Shown here: in pieces, positions 11,290 to 23,700 of the stretch | Position numbering within the stretch: position 1 is the first letter of the stretch | Layout of the letters: each line of letters begins with the position of its first letter | Source of the DNA: Selaginella moellendorffii | Lineage: Eukaryota > Streptophyta > Lycopodiopsida > Selaginellales > Selaginellaceae | Assembly (NCBI RefSeq): GCF_000143415.4 | Contig: NW_003314315.1 | Span: 186,001-250,000, forward strand | Length of the DNA stretch: 64,000 nt | Direction of reading: 5' to 3' | Translations under genes and position numbers: made by a program | The notes under the pieces: generated by a model | Seen by the model: only the letters and a program-made list of their open reading frames with translations | Databases searched by the model: none | Told to the model about the DNA's origin: nothing

Positions 11290-13130
11290 TATTAGATATT
11301 GATTGCAACTTACTAATATATGGAGGAAATAAAATCTTATGGTCAACAAATAAAAACTATATTTTCAATCTTCTTATAGTCTCAAAGCACAACTAATACC
11401 TTTATTAAATGTCTCTTACAATGAAAACGTTATTTGGGCTTTCAATAACTTATTATAAATAAGTTTTTTTTAACCTTCATGTTTAAGCATAAAAGAATTT
11501 AATATTTAATTTATGACTTCGATATGAGATGTTTAAAAGAAATCACTATAAGGATTAAGTTAGTTTTCAAAAAACATAAACTCATATATATTCTATTAAA
11601 CCATAACTATTATTTCTCAAGATATATCACTATAACTATTTCATCGTGATAATTAATATGTCTAAATTTCTGATAACAAAGGAACTTCATGTAAGGAAAT
11701 TAAATTTGTGATTATAAAGTAAATCAATAAAAGACATCTAAATATAACCTCCAAGCTTATAAATTATATTACTTTGAATATAATTATATTGATAATAATG
11801 ATCTCCTTGAAAATTTGGTGTTTGTTGTTCTTTTTCCTTTAATCTTAAGTTTGGAGAGTTTAAAAAAAAACATTGCATTTTGGAATAATAAATATATAAA
11901 TTTTTAATATGGTGTTATGAGGTCCAAGTGTACAACTACGGTGCCATATATTATTACTAAGATAGTGGGATTTTGGTAAGTATCAGATTAGGACCACTTG
12001 CTCTTATATATAAGTTAGGGTGTTTGGACTAATTGAATGTTGTATCCATGCACTCACAGATATAAGATAAATAAAATAATATGGTAAGAATGTAATAAAT
12101 TTTATTGGTAAGAACTTTATAACATTAAAAAATTTCACACTATAAATTTCTTAAGGTTGCCACTTGAATTGAAAATATAAAACCTGATTTATAATTCTAT
12201 GCTTAAATCCTATATATTCAAGCTATAAAAAATAAAAAATCATGTTAATTATGAAAACCTATAGAATATAGTGCCTCCTTCCTTAACATTAAAATAAGCA
12301 TAATAACTCTAAATACGAGCTCCTTATAGTTGAAAAAGAAAGAGAAGGTAATGAAGAAAACTTAAAAGTAAGAAAAAGATGACACTAAAAGTTTATGTTC
12401 AACACACACACACACACATATGTGTTATTTGTTATAATTTTTGGGATATTGAGCATTAGAAGATATATAGAATAAATAGTTCTCAATTACACATTTTTAA
12501 ATTGGTTTAAATAGCATTAATATGGGAATAAACTGGATAATTTACCTTCAAGTATTATACATTTCTAACTTTATACTATAATTATACCTATTAAACATTC
12601 ATGGTGTATCCATTGTTGAGATTTAAATATACAATTATAGCAGATATAAAAGTAAAGTACAATAATAATGTGTTTATTGAAATTTGTTAATATTCTTAGT
12701 ATAATTAATTCAATTAGTAGAAATAGATTAAGTTTGATTAAGAAAATTCTTTTGTAAGGTTTTGCTATAAATTATTTATGATTATATGATGGTAGATACA
12801 AATACTTAAAAAGATAATTTTAATCTAAGATATACTAAAGCTCTTTATAAAGAAGTTCTTTTACATCATATTAATAGTTATCATAGGGAAACACTTATTA
12901 AATATAATCTAGTTAATTCACCTTTAACACCTAGAACTATATTATTTTTGTGCTATAGTTTGTATTTGTTGTGGAAAATGTTTCTTTTTGTTTTTAACTT
13001 ATAAAAAATAATAGTTGCTATGTGATTTTGAATAGGAAGTTTGAAACTAAGATTTTATACTGATACATACATATGCTAGAATATGCTAGTATTTCAGTAA
13101 AGTTATGTTACGTGGAAGAATGGAGGTCGT
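11290..13130. other. AT-rich intergenic stretch
   Basis: About 1.8 kb of strongly AT-rich DNA with frequent stops in all frames and no recognisable gene. It includes a CA microsatellite near 12402-12418. It resembles the 25-38 kb array in composition, but I could not match its sequence to that repeat family. Confidence 0.6.
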
Positions 13131-13178
13131 CTATTTGCTATCGTGCTGTGTGTGTTGGGCGAAGAGGTGTAGGTCGCC

Positions 13179-14853
13179 ATGGCGGGAAGGTTTGTGTCGG
13201 ATTTCACACATAATGGGCTAATCGGGAATCACCAGGTACATACTACATTGTCACGATTGATCATCCTGCAAGATTTTCTTCCTGTACATGATCAGTGTAG
13301 AAATCCATGGCGCCGGCGGCCACAGGGTGTTGTCAACACAAAAGCGTCTCTGGGGGCTCCGGAAAGGGCTAAAAAGATTTTGATGATGGGAGGGAGTCGA
13401 TTCATCGGTGTTTACCTGGCTAGGACGCTTGTCAAGGCCGGTCATGAGGTGAATGAAAAAACAAATAGGTACTTTCTCGATGCAGTGATTTAAATTTTTC
13501 TTGTCTCTCCGCTCCCTCTTTTGTTGGATCTAGGTGAGCCTTTTCACTCGTGGAAAGACGCCAATTACGCAGCAGCTCGCTGGCGAATCGAACGAAGCTT
13601 ATGCCGAGTATCAACTCCGAGTACACGCTTTGGCTAATTTTTTTAATACGCTTTTCTCTGCTAAGTTTTGGCTGGTTTTTAGGTGAAACACATTCAAGGG
13701 GATCGACAAGACTTTGAAGCTCTCAAGAGCAAGATTGGCGAAGCTGGTTTTGAGGTGGTCTACGATATCAATGGTATCGAGAAAAAAAACTTCGTTTATA
13801 AAGCTATATTTCACTATAATCATACAGGAAGAGAGGCCGCGGAAGTGGAACCCATCGTTGACGCGCTTCCGGATCTCCAGCAGTAAGAATCACAGTTAGT
13901 CAATTACTTCTCCAGTGAATTTTTCCACTTTTCACAGGTACATCTACTGCTCATCAGCTGGAGTATACTTAAAGTCAGACCTTCTTCCACATTTTGAGGT
14001 GATTTAGTTTGCTCCTTTCGGTTTTGAGATTGTTTTAGCTTGTGTGCTAATTCTCAGGTGGATGCTGTGGATCCGAAAAGCAGGCACAAAGGAAAACTTG
14101 ACACTGAATCTTTGCTCCAAGACAAGGGAGTAACTTGGACGTCAATCAGGCCAGTTTACATATACGGACCTCTCAACTACAATCCAGTGGAAGAGTGGTT
14201 TTTCCATCGCCTCAAAGCAGGGAGACCAATTCCAGTTCCTGGATCTGGTCTTCAAATCACGCAGCTGGGCCATGTCAAGGTAACCAGTTCTCATCAACCT
14301 TTGCTTCTTTTGACGTGAAAATGATGTGATCTAGGACTTGGCTGATGCGTTTGTAAAGGTGATGGACAATCCAAAAGCTTTCAATCAGGTCTTCAACATC
14401 TCTGGATCCAAGTACGTTACTTTTGATGGGATTGCTCGAGCGTGCGCGAAGGTAAAGTATAGTTTACAATATTTTTTTTCTAGACAAAAATCTTGCGAGA
14501 AAGGTTTTTGACAAACACACACACAGGCTGGTGGATTCCCGGACCCGGAGATCGTGCACTACAACCCAAAAAACTTCGACTTTGGAAAGAAAAAAGCTTT
14601 TCCTCTTCGCGACCAAGTAAAAGCTCCATTTTTCTTCCTTCTCTTCCATAGAAATGGTTTGTTTTTCCAGCATTTCTTTGCGTCGATCGACAAGGCCAAG
14701 CAGGAGCTAGACTGGACACCGAGATTTAATCTCGTGGATGGTCTCAGAGATTCCTACGAGCTCGATTTTGGACGTGGGAAGTTCCGCAAAGAGGCCGATT
14801 TCTCGACAGACGAGATGATACTGAGCGCTGGACGAGTACACGCCACAGTCTAA
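13179..14853 (+). CDS. CSP41B: Chloroplast stem-loop binding protein CSP41b (NAD-epimerase-like)
   Basis: Plastid RNA-binding protein of the atypical short-chain dehydrogenase/epimerase family; CSP41 proteins bind and stabilise plastid transcripts and associate with pre-ribosomes. Nine exons join in frame: 13179-13448, 13534-13620, 13683-13773, 13828-13882, 13938-13998, 14058-14279, 14335-14451, 14527-14616, 14671-14853, giving 391 residues. The N-terminal 65 or so residues look like a transit peptide. Then come the Rossmann start ILMMGGSRFIG, YIYCSSAGVYLKSD, RPVYIYGPLNYNPVEEWFF and the C-terminal LDFGRGKFRKEADFSTDE, all very close to land-plant CSP41b. The stop codon is 95 bases from that of the convergent LRR receptor gene. 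Confidence 0.95.
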
Positions 14854-14948
14854 TAGAACGCTTCTATTTCCCATGCACACTACAAAGCCCTTCGTTTATT
14901 ATCACTGTGAAAACTCTCTAGATCATAATCATTTGCTGGTTTCCTTCT

Positions 14949-17375
14949 TCACGACGTACATCCTCCTGGAAGGAGGCTCTCGCCGGTTCTCCGAGCGGAA
15001 GCGGAAGCTTGCGCGTCCCCGTGTAGCGTGTCCATCACCAGCTCGATAAACAGGCCATCGAGCTCGGATGATTTGTTGGAGATGAGCACCTCCTCCACCA
15101 AAAACTGGACAACTTCGTCCATTCGCGGCCGCAGCACCGGGAGTAGCTCCGTACACATGGTGGCCAGCTGAGCGATCTTCTTCACTTCCCACACGGGAGA
15201 CTTTCTCAGCTCCTCGTCGATAAGCTCTCCACTCTCACATGTTTGCAGCACCTATAGATGAAGAAAAAATCGAGTGAAATGGAAGTGGAAGAAGAATTTC
15301 CATACCCAGTCTCTTAGCATAACTCCGGCGGACCTGACAGTTTCCAACAGAAACCACGGTGGCTGTCCCGTGATCATCTGGATCAGAAAGACTCCAAATC
15401 CATAGCTATCGCCTTTGGAGCTCATTAGAGTTCCAGTGCTTGCCTCTGAGACAAATCCAAATCGCGATTAGAACTCGCGAGCTTTCGTTCTCACCCGGTG
15501 GATCGTAGACTGCGTTGCGTACATCACGTGCTTGCGACGACGTTTGCTGTAGAAGCCTGTAGAGGCCATGGTCCGTTAGCTTTGGCGTGAAGTCGTCGTC
15601 AATCAGAATGTTGCTTGGTTTTAAGGAGCCGTGAATGATTTCCATGCCTGACGAGTGCAGATACGCCAGGCCTTTTGCAACTCCGAGGATCACTATTTTC
15701 CTCTTGTCCCAATCAAACTCTTTGCGACGCTGCCCTGACAAGACACATGGAGAAAGGCTGGATTCCAGAAATTTAATCTCAAGTTTCTCACCGGAAAGGA
15801 ATGCGGTCAAGTTGGGACCTGGAACATATTCAGACACCAAGAATTTGTCGTCTCTCGAATTGCAAAAGCCCAAAAGGCCCGCCACATTTTTATGCCTCGC
15901 TCTCGAGAGAATCTCTATTTCCTTCGCGAAACCAGCCTGATGAACAAGATACTCCAGTTAAAAAGATGGCGACAAATCAAAGAATGTTTTTATCACCTTG
16001 AACTCAACGTTTATCAGCTGTTTTACAGCCACGTTGTATCCCCCACTGGATCTTCCTCGATAGACAACCCCACTTGCGCCTTGGCCCAGGATGTTTGTCT
16101 CGTCAAACTCAGCTGTCGCTAGCTTGAGCTCGTCTAAAGAGTAGTCCGTGGGACACTCATAAGCACCATTATGACTAACTGCAAAAAAGGAGCGCTGTAG
16201 GCAAGTTATAGAGTGCATCATGCGGGAAAGAAGGTCGAATAAATACGTTTTCTTGATGCAAGCTCGGTGAACGATCTTGTCGTTCGTCTTCGCCACCTTA
16301 TGACGCCTACAATGGCTAGAAAGCAAAGCAGAGCCAGCACCGAGCCCATAACCGCCAGCATGGCTGTGCTGAAAGAGTGTGCTTCAACGCCTAGAAAAAG
16401 AGAAAACACAGCGAGCCATACGAGAATAAATGACAATTCATATGGCAAAGATTGGTAGAGTACCTGAACAAGATTCTGAGGTACAAAGGTCGGGATTACC
16501 CTTGAACCTGCACGTTTAGCATGTTACTCATCAAAACGTAATTTTGTAACCAGAAACTTACGAATCAGCTGAGAGCCCCTGGGGAACATTGCCACTAAGT
16601 CGATTGTATGATAAATCACTGTGACATCAAAGCAAAATGGCACCATGCAAAACTAATAAAACCTTGAAACAACACCTACAGTTTTCTTAGCTTCTTCAGT
16701 TTCGTGATTGCTTCGGGAATGTGTCCATCGAATCTATTGCCGTGGAGATCCCTGCGAAAAGAAAAAGTGGTCAATATCATGCTCAGCGAAGACCACTGTA
16801 ACCATACAGGACTTTCAAGTTGACAAGGTTTCCTATCTCCGCGGGAATTGCTCCCACTAACGCGTTTCTGGAAAGATTCCTGTAGAACAACACACAGGAA
16901 GATCCACTGCTCTAAATCCTCGTACACGAGAAATACCAAATGAAAGAATGACAAGACTCACAGATGCAAGAGAGACGAAAGCTTCCCAACGTCAGCACAC
17001 AGTGTCCCGGACAAATAGTGCCCCGACAACTCCCTGTAGGATGGAAAAGGATAGAACAGAGGTTTCACCGCGTCACAACAACAAACTTACAAGCTCATCA
17101 CTCTTTGGTTGCTGCTACACTTGACTCCTTGCCAAGAGCACGGGCTACTGGACGCCTCCCAGCTCAAGAGCGACCTCGACGCATTCCCAAAGCAGTATTT
17201 CAGCCGCAGCAATGCAGCGACTGCGAAGGGAACGATTGAGAGAAGCAAATCAGCGAAAAATTCGAAGATAAAACGCACCGTCCGGATCGGCGCCAATGCG
17301 CGCCACCGCCGACGCCGCAACAGCGATCCAATGTAGCAACAGCGGCAGCAGGAGATTGGAGCTTGCTCGTGTCAT
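14949..17375 (-). CDS. LRR receptor-like protein, predicted pseudokinase
   Basis: Membrane receptor-like protein. The first ATG (17375) gives a signal peptide (MTRASSNLLLPLLLHWIAV). Exon 1 is 17279-17375 and exon 2 17091-17220, which carries the LRR cap SSPCSWQGVKC. Exons at 16962-17033, 16808-16879 and 16680-16751 are each exactly 72 bases, one LRR per exon. A shorter LRR exon at 16562-16618 follows, then 16464-16507 and the membrane span (exon 16247-16390, AMLAVMGSVLALLCFLAIV). The kinase-like domain keeps the Gly loop GQGASGVVY, the Lys in VAVKQL and the Glu in KEIEIL. HRD is replaced by HGS (IIHGSLKPSNIL) and DFG by DHG (LTDHGLYRL). Lacking the catalytic Asp, it is probably inactive and signals by binding partners. 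Confidence 0.88.
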
Positions 17376-17546
17376 CACTTCCCTAGCGAGCTCCAGCTCC
17401 TACATTGTCCTCCCGCATCCTCGTAAACCCTAGCTCTTGCTGTCAGCTCCACAAAATCCCGGCCGTCGCTAATTACGCCACGTGGCGCATTACATTCCCG
17501 CCACGACAGGCGGGCATATTCGCTTTAGCCCCGGTAAATGCTGTAG
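17376..17546. promoter_or_regulatory. Bidirectional promoter between receptor and PPR genes
   Basis: Only 171 bases separate the two start codons. The spacer holds a telo-box (AAACCCTAG, 17425-17433), typical of housekeeping and translation-related plant promoters, and a palindromic G-box (CACGTG, 17479-17484) inside CCACGTGGCG. Shared regulation is inferred from the spacing. Confidence 0.55.
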
Positions 17547-19487
17547 ATGAGCCAGAGGTTTTCTCCACAGGTGGATGCGTTTGCCCGCGCTCTCAAGAGC
17601 TGTGCTTTGGCCAGGGATCTCTCCAGGGGCAAGAAGCTCCACTCGCAAATCCTCGCAAGCCCACACAACTATGACAGATACCTCGGGAATCTCCTCGTGG
17701 ACATGTACGGCAAATGCGGCTGCCTGGAGAACGCGCGATCCACATTCGATGCCATCGTCGATCCCAATGTATATTCCTGGAATCTTATCCTGGGCGCGTA
17801 CATCCAATGCGGTGGGTTCGCAGACGTGGCGGGGTGCTTCGATTCCATGCCCAAGAGGGACGTGGTATCGTGGAACGCGATTCTCGCGGCATATACCGCG
17901 ACTGGGCATCTGGAAGATGCTATAAGAGTCTTTGAGGGAATGCCGCAGAGGGACGTGGTGTCGTGGAACTCGCTGCTAAATCTGTACGGGCAGAATGGCG
18001 ATGCCGTCCTGGCCAAATCTATGTACGATAGCATGCCCGAGAGGGACATAATCTCCATGAACGCCATGGGTCAAGCATATGCCCAGGCCGGGCATTACAA
18101 AAGTGCTAAAGATGCCTTTGATCGAATGCCACACCACAGCGTTGTGTCCTGGAACGCTATGATTAAAGTCTACACAATGGCCGGCGACACTACACTGGCT
18201 CTCCAGGCTTTCAATGATATGAAGCAAAGGGACGTGCTTTCGTGGACGGCTTTGCTCTCAGCATATGCCCTGGCTGGGCATCTGGAGGAATCTCGCTCCT
18301 TGTTTGAGAAGATGCCACAGCGGGATCTGGTGTCGTGGAACGCTATCGCGCAGGCTCATGCCCTCGGCGGCCAAGTCGAACGGGCGACGCGAATATTCTC
18401 GGACATGCCCGATCGAGATGCCATTTCGTGGACCGCAATCATCCAGGCATATGGACGGACTGGGAGCCCGGATAGATCCAAGCATTACTTTGATTCCATG
18501 CCTAGAAAGGACGTACTGTCCTGGGTGGCCTTGCTCCAAGCATATTCCCAGGCGGGAGTCCTTGACACTGCCAGTAGATTGTTTGAGTTGGTGCCAGTGA
18601 GGGATGGAGCAGCACACAATGCGATGCTCCAGGCATATGCCAACACTGGGAATCTGGAAGATACTAGGAGGATCTTCCACGCAATGCCCCAGCGAGACAT
18701 CGTTGCCTGGAATCTGGTGATCCAGGCATATTCTCAGTCGGGTAGCGCACCGGGTGCCCAAATGGTACACGAGAAGATGCCCGCGTGGGACGTGGTGTCG
18801 TGGACGTGTACGATGGCCACCCACGCGCAGTACGGCAGATTCCAGGACGCCAAGGGAATGTTCGAGGAGATGCCCGAGCGGAATATCGTGTCGTGGACGG
18901 CTATGATTCACGCGTACGTCCAGGCGGGGAATGTCCACCAGGCCCGGGCCATGTTTGACGACTTGCAAGGGAAAGATTCCATCTCGTGGAACACTATGAT
19001 CCAATCGTGTGCCGCGAATGGCCAATGGGAGAGTGTGCTGGAGCTCTCCCATTTGATGGTCTTGGACGGCCATAGACCCAACGAGTTGACCTTTGTGGGG
19101 ATCTTGACCGGGTGTAGCCACGTCGGCATGCTCGAGGAGAGCCGGTCCCATTTCCTGGCCATGCAAGACGCGTACGGACTGGCCCCCATTGTTGACCACT
19201 ACTGCTGCATGGTGGACATTTTGGGCCGCGCAAAGCAGCTGAAGGAGGCCGAGGAGCTTATCGACACAATGCCGTGCGTTCCGTACCCCGTGGTGTGGAC
19301 CATCTTGTTAGGAGCGTGTAGGATCCATGGTGACGTGGTGAGGGCCGCGAGGGCTGCTGACATGGCGGTGGCGATGGATGCCAGCCAGGAGGAGTCCGCG
19401 CCCTACATTCTCATGTCCAGTGTGTATGCCGAGGCCGGGAGGAAGGCCATGTCATTGGCACGTGGCAGGGAGAAAGAAGCCAGCTAG
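17547..19487 (+). CDS. PPR protein built from 31-residue S motifs
   Basis: Intronless 646-residue pentatricopeptide repeat protein, expected to bind organelle RNA one base per motif. After an N-terminal L-like pair (LKSCALARDLSRGKKLHSQI, DMYGKCG) there are 13 uninterrupted 31-residue S motifs of the pattern xVSWNAxxxAY...MPxRD, then a longer motif (RPNELTFVGILTGCSHVG). The C-terminal part resembles an incomplete E domain (VVWTILLGACRIHG, APYILMSSVYAEAGR). There is no E+ or DYW domain, so any C-to-U editing would need a deaminase supplied in trans. No clear targeting peptide was recognised at the start. It is divergently paired with the pseudokinase gene. Confidence 0.92.
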   Translation: MSQRFSPQVDAFARALKSCALARDLSRGKKLHSQILASPHNYDRYLGNLLVDMYGKCGCLENARSTFDAIVDPNVYSWNLILGAYIQCGGFADVAGCFDSMPKRDVVSWNAILAAYTATGHLEDAIRVFEGMPQRDVVSWNSLLNLYGQNGDAVLAKSMYDSMPERDIISMNAMGQAYAQAGHYKSAKDAFDRMPHHSVVSWNAMIKVYTMAGDTTLALQAFNDMKQRDVLSWTALLSAYALAGHLEESRSLFEKMPQRDLVSWNAIAQAHALGGQVERATRIFSDMPDRDAISWTAIIQAYGRTGSPDRSKHYFDSMPRKDVLSWVALLQAYSQAGVLDTASRLFELVPVRDGAAHNAMLQAYANTGNLEDTRRIFHAMPQRDIVAWNLVIQAYSQSGSAPGAQMVHEKMPAWDVVSWTCTMATHAQYGRFQDAKGMFEEMPERNIVSWTAMIHAYVQAGNVHQARAMFDDLQGKDSISWNTMIQSCAANGQWESVLELSHLMVLDGHRPNELTFVGILTGCSHVGMLEESRSHFLAMQDAYGLAPIVDHYCCMVDILGRAKQLKEAEELIDTMPCVPYPVVWTILLGACRIHGDVVRAARAADMAVAMDASQEESAPYILMSSVYAEAGRKAMSLARGREKEAS

Positions 19488-19578
19488 GAAGGTAGCGCCA
19501 GCTCAGCTTTCTTTACACTCTTTTAGGGTTCTAGGCGCTATTTGAAAATGTGTGGCAGTTGCGTTCTAGGGCTCTCAA

Positions 19579-20442
19579 ATGTGGAGGATGGCGTCATGGC
19601 GCGCGCTGTGGAGGAGGGATTTCTCGCAGTTTGCGCCAGGCTACACTCTCATCACTCCAAAATCTCTGAATTCCATTCTCAAGGTGGAGAGTGTCAAGAA
19701 CAAATCGGCGGATGAGCTCACTTTCATCTGGAATCAGGTACGCATTGTAGCTCTTTCGTGGCGAGCTAGCGGAGCTAGCGCGATTCGTTTGTTCTTCCTT
19801 GTTTTTGCAGTATCACATTGGCCGAGGGCATGTAAGTGCCGTGATGAGCACCGATTTTTTCAAGAGATTCCAGGAGCGCGCCAGAGAATGGTGAGGGCTT
19901 ATCTTTGTGTGGATGCTTTGGAACTGATCTTCGCTCGCATTTAGTCCCAACTTTGTGCTGCCGCTAAGAAAGCCCAAAGGCTACATCAGCTTCTTCCTCC
20001 AAGGTAAAAATCTTTCAATCTTCTTTTCTCTTGATGGTGTTCTTGGTGGAGAAGTTCTCAGTGGATTTCTTTTTCAGCTCAGATGCCATTCCTCCTCCTC
20101 ACTTCGCTCGAAGACTACAAGCTTAAAGGCTCCAACGCTGCTCCATATCTCACCATAGCTCACTACACCGACTTTGCGGACTCCAAAGGCATCGTTCTAG
20201 TTCGCGGCGACATTGTCTTCCCCAGCCAGCTTAGCGACGACGAGGTTCGTGATTTCGCCCTCTCGAGAATCATCAAAGTTTTCATTGTTTCTGTGTTCTT
20301 CCAGGGGAATTCACTGCTGAAATACGCCCATTCTTTCTACATCCGCGACGATCGATACCTCCTCGTCAAGGCATTCACGCACAACAGCGAAGATTTCAAT
20401 TTCAAGGACGTGGTGAGAGAGCTGGATTACGACTACGTGTAG
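19579..20442 (+). CDS. Mitochondrial F1-ATPase assembly factor, ATP11 family
   Basis: ATP11/ATPAF1-type chaperone that binds free F1 beta subunit during assembly of mitochondrial ATP synthase. Five exons join in frame: 19579-19737, 19811-19890, 19945-20003, 20078-20244 and 20305-20442, giving 200 residues. Family features are SLNSILKVESVKNKSADEL, IWNQYHIGRGHVSAVM, FVLPLRKPKGYISFFLQ and KGIVLVRGDIV. The start MWRMASWRALWRRDF is Arg/Trp-rich, consistent with a mitochondrial presequence. It is at the short end for the family, but the ATP11 domain appears complete. It follows the PPR gene by 91 bases on the same strand. Confidence 0.88.
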
Positions 20443-20679
20443 CGCCTCGTCCTAACTTGGACTTAACCTTCCCTTTAAAAATTTAACCGACACCCCTTTT
20501 ATTGCTAGATGCCAGGGGAATATCCGCAGTGGGGGATGGAGTCTCGTCTTCCCCTACGACGATGGCGGGCGCTGGCGAGCGGCTCCTCTAGCGCCTTGTG
20601 AGGTTCGTTTGTAGCATCCATCCTGGACGCCCGTGGCAAGGATGAAGGTTTTGCGCGCGAGGTAGGGGTTTCGCGACGC

Positions 20680-20760
20680 GCCTAGGGTTTGATCGTCGCG
20701 GGGGAAGGATTCTCGCCACGGATTCCTGCCTCAATGCCGGTGGAATAGGGTTCCAGGAAT
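20680..20760 (+). promoter_or_regulatory. Telo-box elements upstream of the SET gene
   Basis: CTAGGGTTT (20682-20690) is a telo-box in reverse orientation, and a second TAGGGTT lies near 20746, within 90 bases of the start codon. This is typical of plant housekeeping promoters and leaders. Confidence 0.4.
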
Positions 20761-20768
20761 CGAGCGGC

Positions 20769-23700
20769 ATGGCCACGGAGCTTGATTCGCAGGGCGCCAC
20801 TTCGAATTCCTGCAATGGGGTTTGTGATGAGCTCACGCTGTCTCCCAGTTTTCTGGAGCACAGCTACACGCCAATGCGCATCACAAGGAGCAAGGCGTCT
20901 CTCCGGATGGCGTTCGCTGTCATCTCTGGAGGGGAGACTACTACCAATGCTCCTACTGCAGCTCCAGTGAAGAATGGGGCTAGCGTTTCCGGGAAGAATG
21001 GCTCGAATGGTTCCGTGAAGAATGGTTCCTCCAATGGTTCTTCTACCAGCGTTGTTATCAGGAGAACCGGCAAAAGGAGTGTAAGCAGAGGCTTGCGCTC
21101 GGGATGGAGCAGCAAGCCGGGGAAAGTGGTCGATGCTCCAAAAGCCAGCCAGAAGAAGTCTGGATCTACAGGAAGTAGAAGCCACGGGTTAAGTCAGCTA
21201 AAGATCTCAGCGGGAGATGGTAGTGTCAAGCTAAAGCTCACAGCCGCGAATGATGCGGACAGTGGTCATGGTGGCGAGGATGTCTCAAGTGGAGTCACCG
21301 AAGGAGAGACGACGAGAACGAGTAACAAGGCCGATGCTCCTGTTTTGACGAAAGTGAAGCCCTCTGCAGTTGGCTGGGTTATGTGCGACGATTGCCGGAA
21401 ATGGCGATGCATTTCTGCCGAGCTTGCTGATTCTATCGAATCATCTGATATTCGCTGGTAAGTTTTCCTCGTTTATCTTTCTCTTCCCTTATTGTCTATG
21501 TTGTTGTTTTTCCAGGACTTGCCGAGAAAATCCGAACAGGAAGTTTTCCGACTGTTCTGTGCCTCAAGAGAAAAGCAATGCTGAGATCAACGCGGAACTA
21601 AACATCTCGGAAATATCTTCTTCCGAGTGCGACGATAATGAACCCGCTGTTAACTCTAAATGTGGAGGTATGACATGATTTGGCTCCACTGGGAAATGAT
21701 GTGTGCTCTTTGCAGTTTCATGGACACAGATTCGTCATAACATCTTTCAGCACCGCCACCAAAAGACTCTTGACGACGATGACGTATGCTCTTGGTTTGA
21801 TATTCTACTTGTTTACGAGAGTCTTGTGTTTTTTCAGACGTTAATATGCCTTTGCAAGCCACCAAAAGATGGTAGTCCTGGGTGTGGAGAAGACTGTTTA
21901 AACCGAATGGTGAACGTGGAGTGCTCACCGGATACATGCCCTTGCGGAGAGCGTTGTTCAAACCAGCAGGTGAGTTTTGTTGCTAAAGGTACAAACTGAT
22001 GCGATTTTACTTCCTCTCTTGTTTAGTTTGGCAAAAGGGAGTATTCCAATGTCGCTCTTGTCAGGTGTGGCAAGAAAGGCTTTGGATTGAAAGCGCTGGA
22101 AAACATTGCGAAGGGCTCTTTCGTGATTGAATACGTTGGAGAGGTTTGCTTTTTATTTTCTTGTTTGCGCTTAATTTTCTCACTCGGTGCATCTCCAGGT
22201 ACTAGACAGTCGATCATTTGAACTGCGTCAGAAGGAGTACGCTCGTCAGAGACAAAAGCATTTCTATTTCATGACACTTAATAGTAGTGAAGTAAGGGTT
22301 TGATGGTTTAGACGGCTTCTAAATCTGTTCCAATATTTTCTTTTGCAGGTGATTGACGCATGCAGGAAAGGTAATCTTGGACGATTTATCAATCACAGTT
22401 GTGAACCCAATTGTCAGACTGAAAAGGTAAGGAACTTACAAGCATTCCATTCGACTGCTAAAGGTTTTCTTTTTTCTTTATTCAGTGGTGTGTGAACGGA
22501 GAAATATGCATTGGTCTGTTTGCTATTAGGGACGTTGCGAAGGTATTATTTACAAAGCCGATTATGTGCTTGAATAACTTCCTTTCGCTTTGTTTTCCGG
22601 TGATTTAGAATGAAGAGATTACATTCAATTACAACTTTGAACGACTTTATGGGGCAGCCGCCAAGAAATGTCACTGTGGATCTGCTCATTGTCGTGGCTA
22701 TATTGGTGGAGATCCTTCAAATCCTAGGGACGTTGTACAGACTGACTCTGAGGAAGATCTAGAGCCGATTATGCTGAAAGATGATGAGAGTGAAGACGAG
22801 GACATCGTTGATACTGAGGTTGTACAAGAAACACCAAAGTCTTGTACACCGCCTGAAGCATTGTTTGAGGAGCCGAAGCCCGAACTACTGGTAAAAGAGA
22901 TTCCGATACCCAAGCCGAAGCCTCTGGCTAAAGTGAAGCGACCAAAACCTTCTGGCCGACCGAAGAAGGTGCCATTCAAAGGCTTCTTTTCGTCGAACAA
23001 ATCTGAGGGGTACAGACCATCGCGTTACAGCGAAGGTAAGTAATGTCTGTCGGTTTCTTCCGTTTCACAAACTTCGCTTATGCAGTTGAGGATAAACTTG
23101 ATAAGCTGCTTAACGATAAAGGGGGACTCGTAAAGAAAAAGGTAATTTGCCACGTTTGTTTTTGGCCAGTTGTTTGACAAGTGTAACTGGTTCTGTAGGA
23201 AACTCCGAAACAGTACTTGAAACTTTTGGTCATATCAACCGCGTCCGGGGACGAATCGAAAGAGGGGACATCTTGCAGGTAGAGGTTTTCCTTTTGTTTA
23301 AATGACACCTTTATACATTCGGGACATGTAGTATGCGGGATCTTTCACTGCTTTTGGATGCGATGCTCAAGACGACATCCCGTAGCATTCTAACGGAAGT
23401 TATTCAAAAGAACGGTAAGCTTAGTTTGATAGTCATCTCTTTCCCACTTTCTTTTTTTCTAAACAGGACTTCAGCTACTTCACAATCTGGTGAAGCAGAG
23501 CCGGAAAAGCTACACAAAGATTCCAATTCTTCGGAAGTTGATGAAGGTGAGCTGGATAATCCCTGTATGATTAAGGAGATATTTATACTTCAATGCCCTT
23601 CAAAGGTTCTCGAGGCACTTGCTGAGAAGACGGTTTTGAAAAGCAAGCACATGACGTCAACACCACCAAGGAACGGCATGGAAAGGTAAAAAAAATGTTT

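Noticed and set aside
11290-13130. AT-rich stretch as a third block of the 25-38 kb repeat family
   Set aside because: Composition is similar, but I found none of the diagnostic phrases of that family.
18258-19199. 313-residue open frame on the minus strand
   Set aside because: Antisense shadow of the PPR gene; its internal repetition mirrors the PPR motifs.
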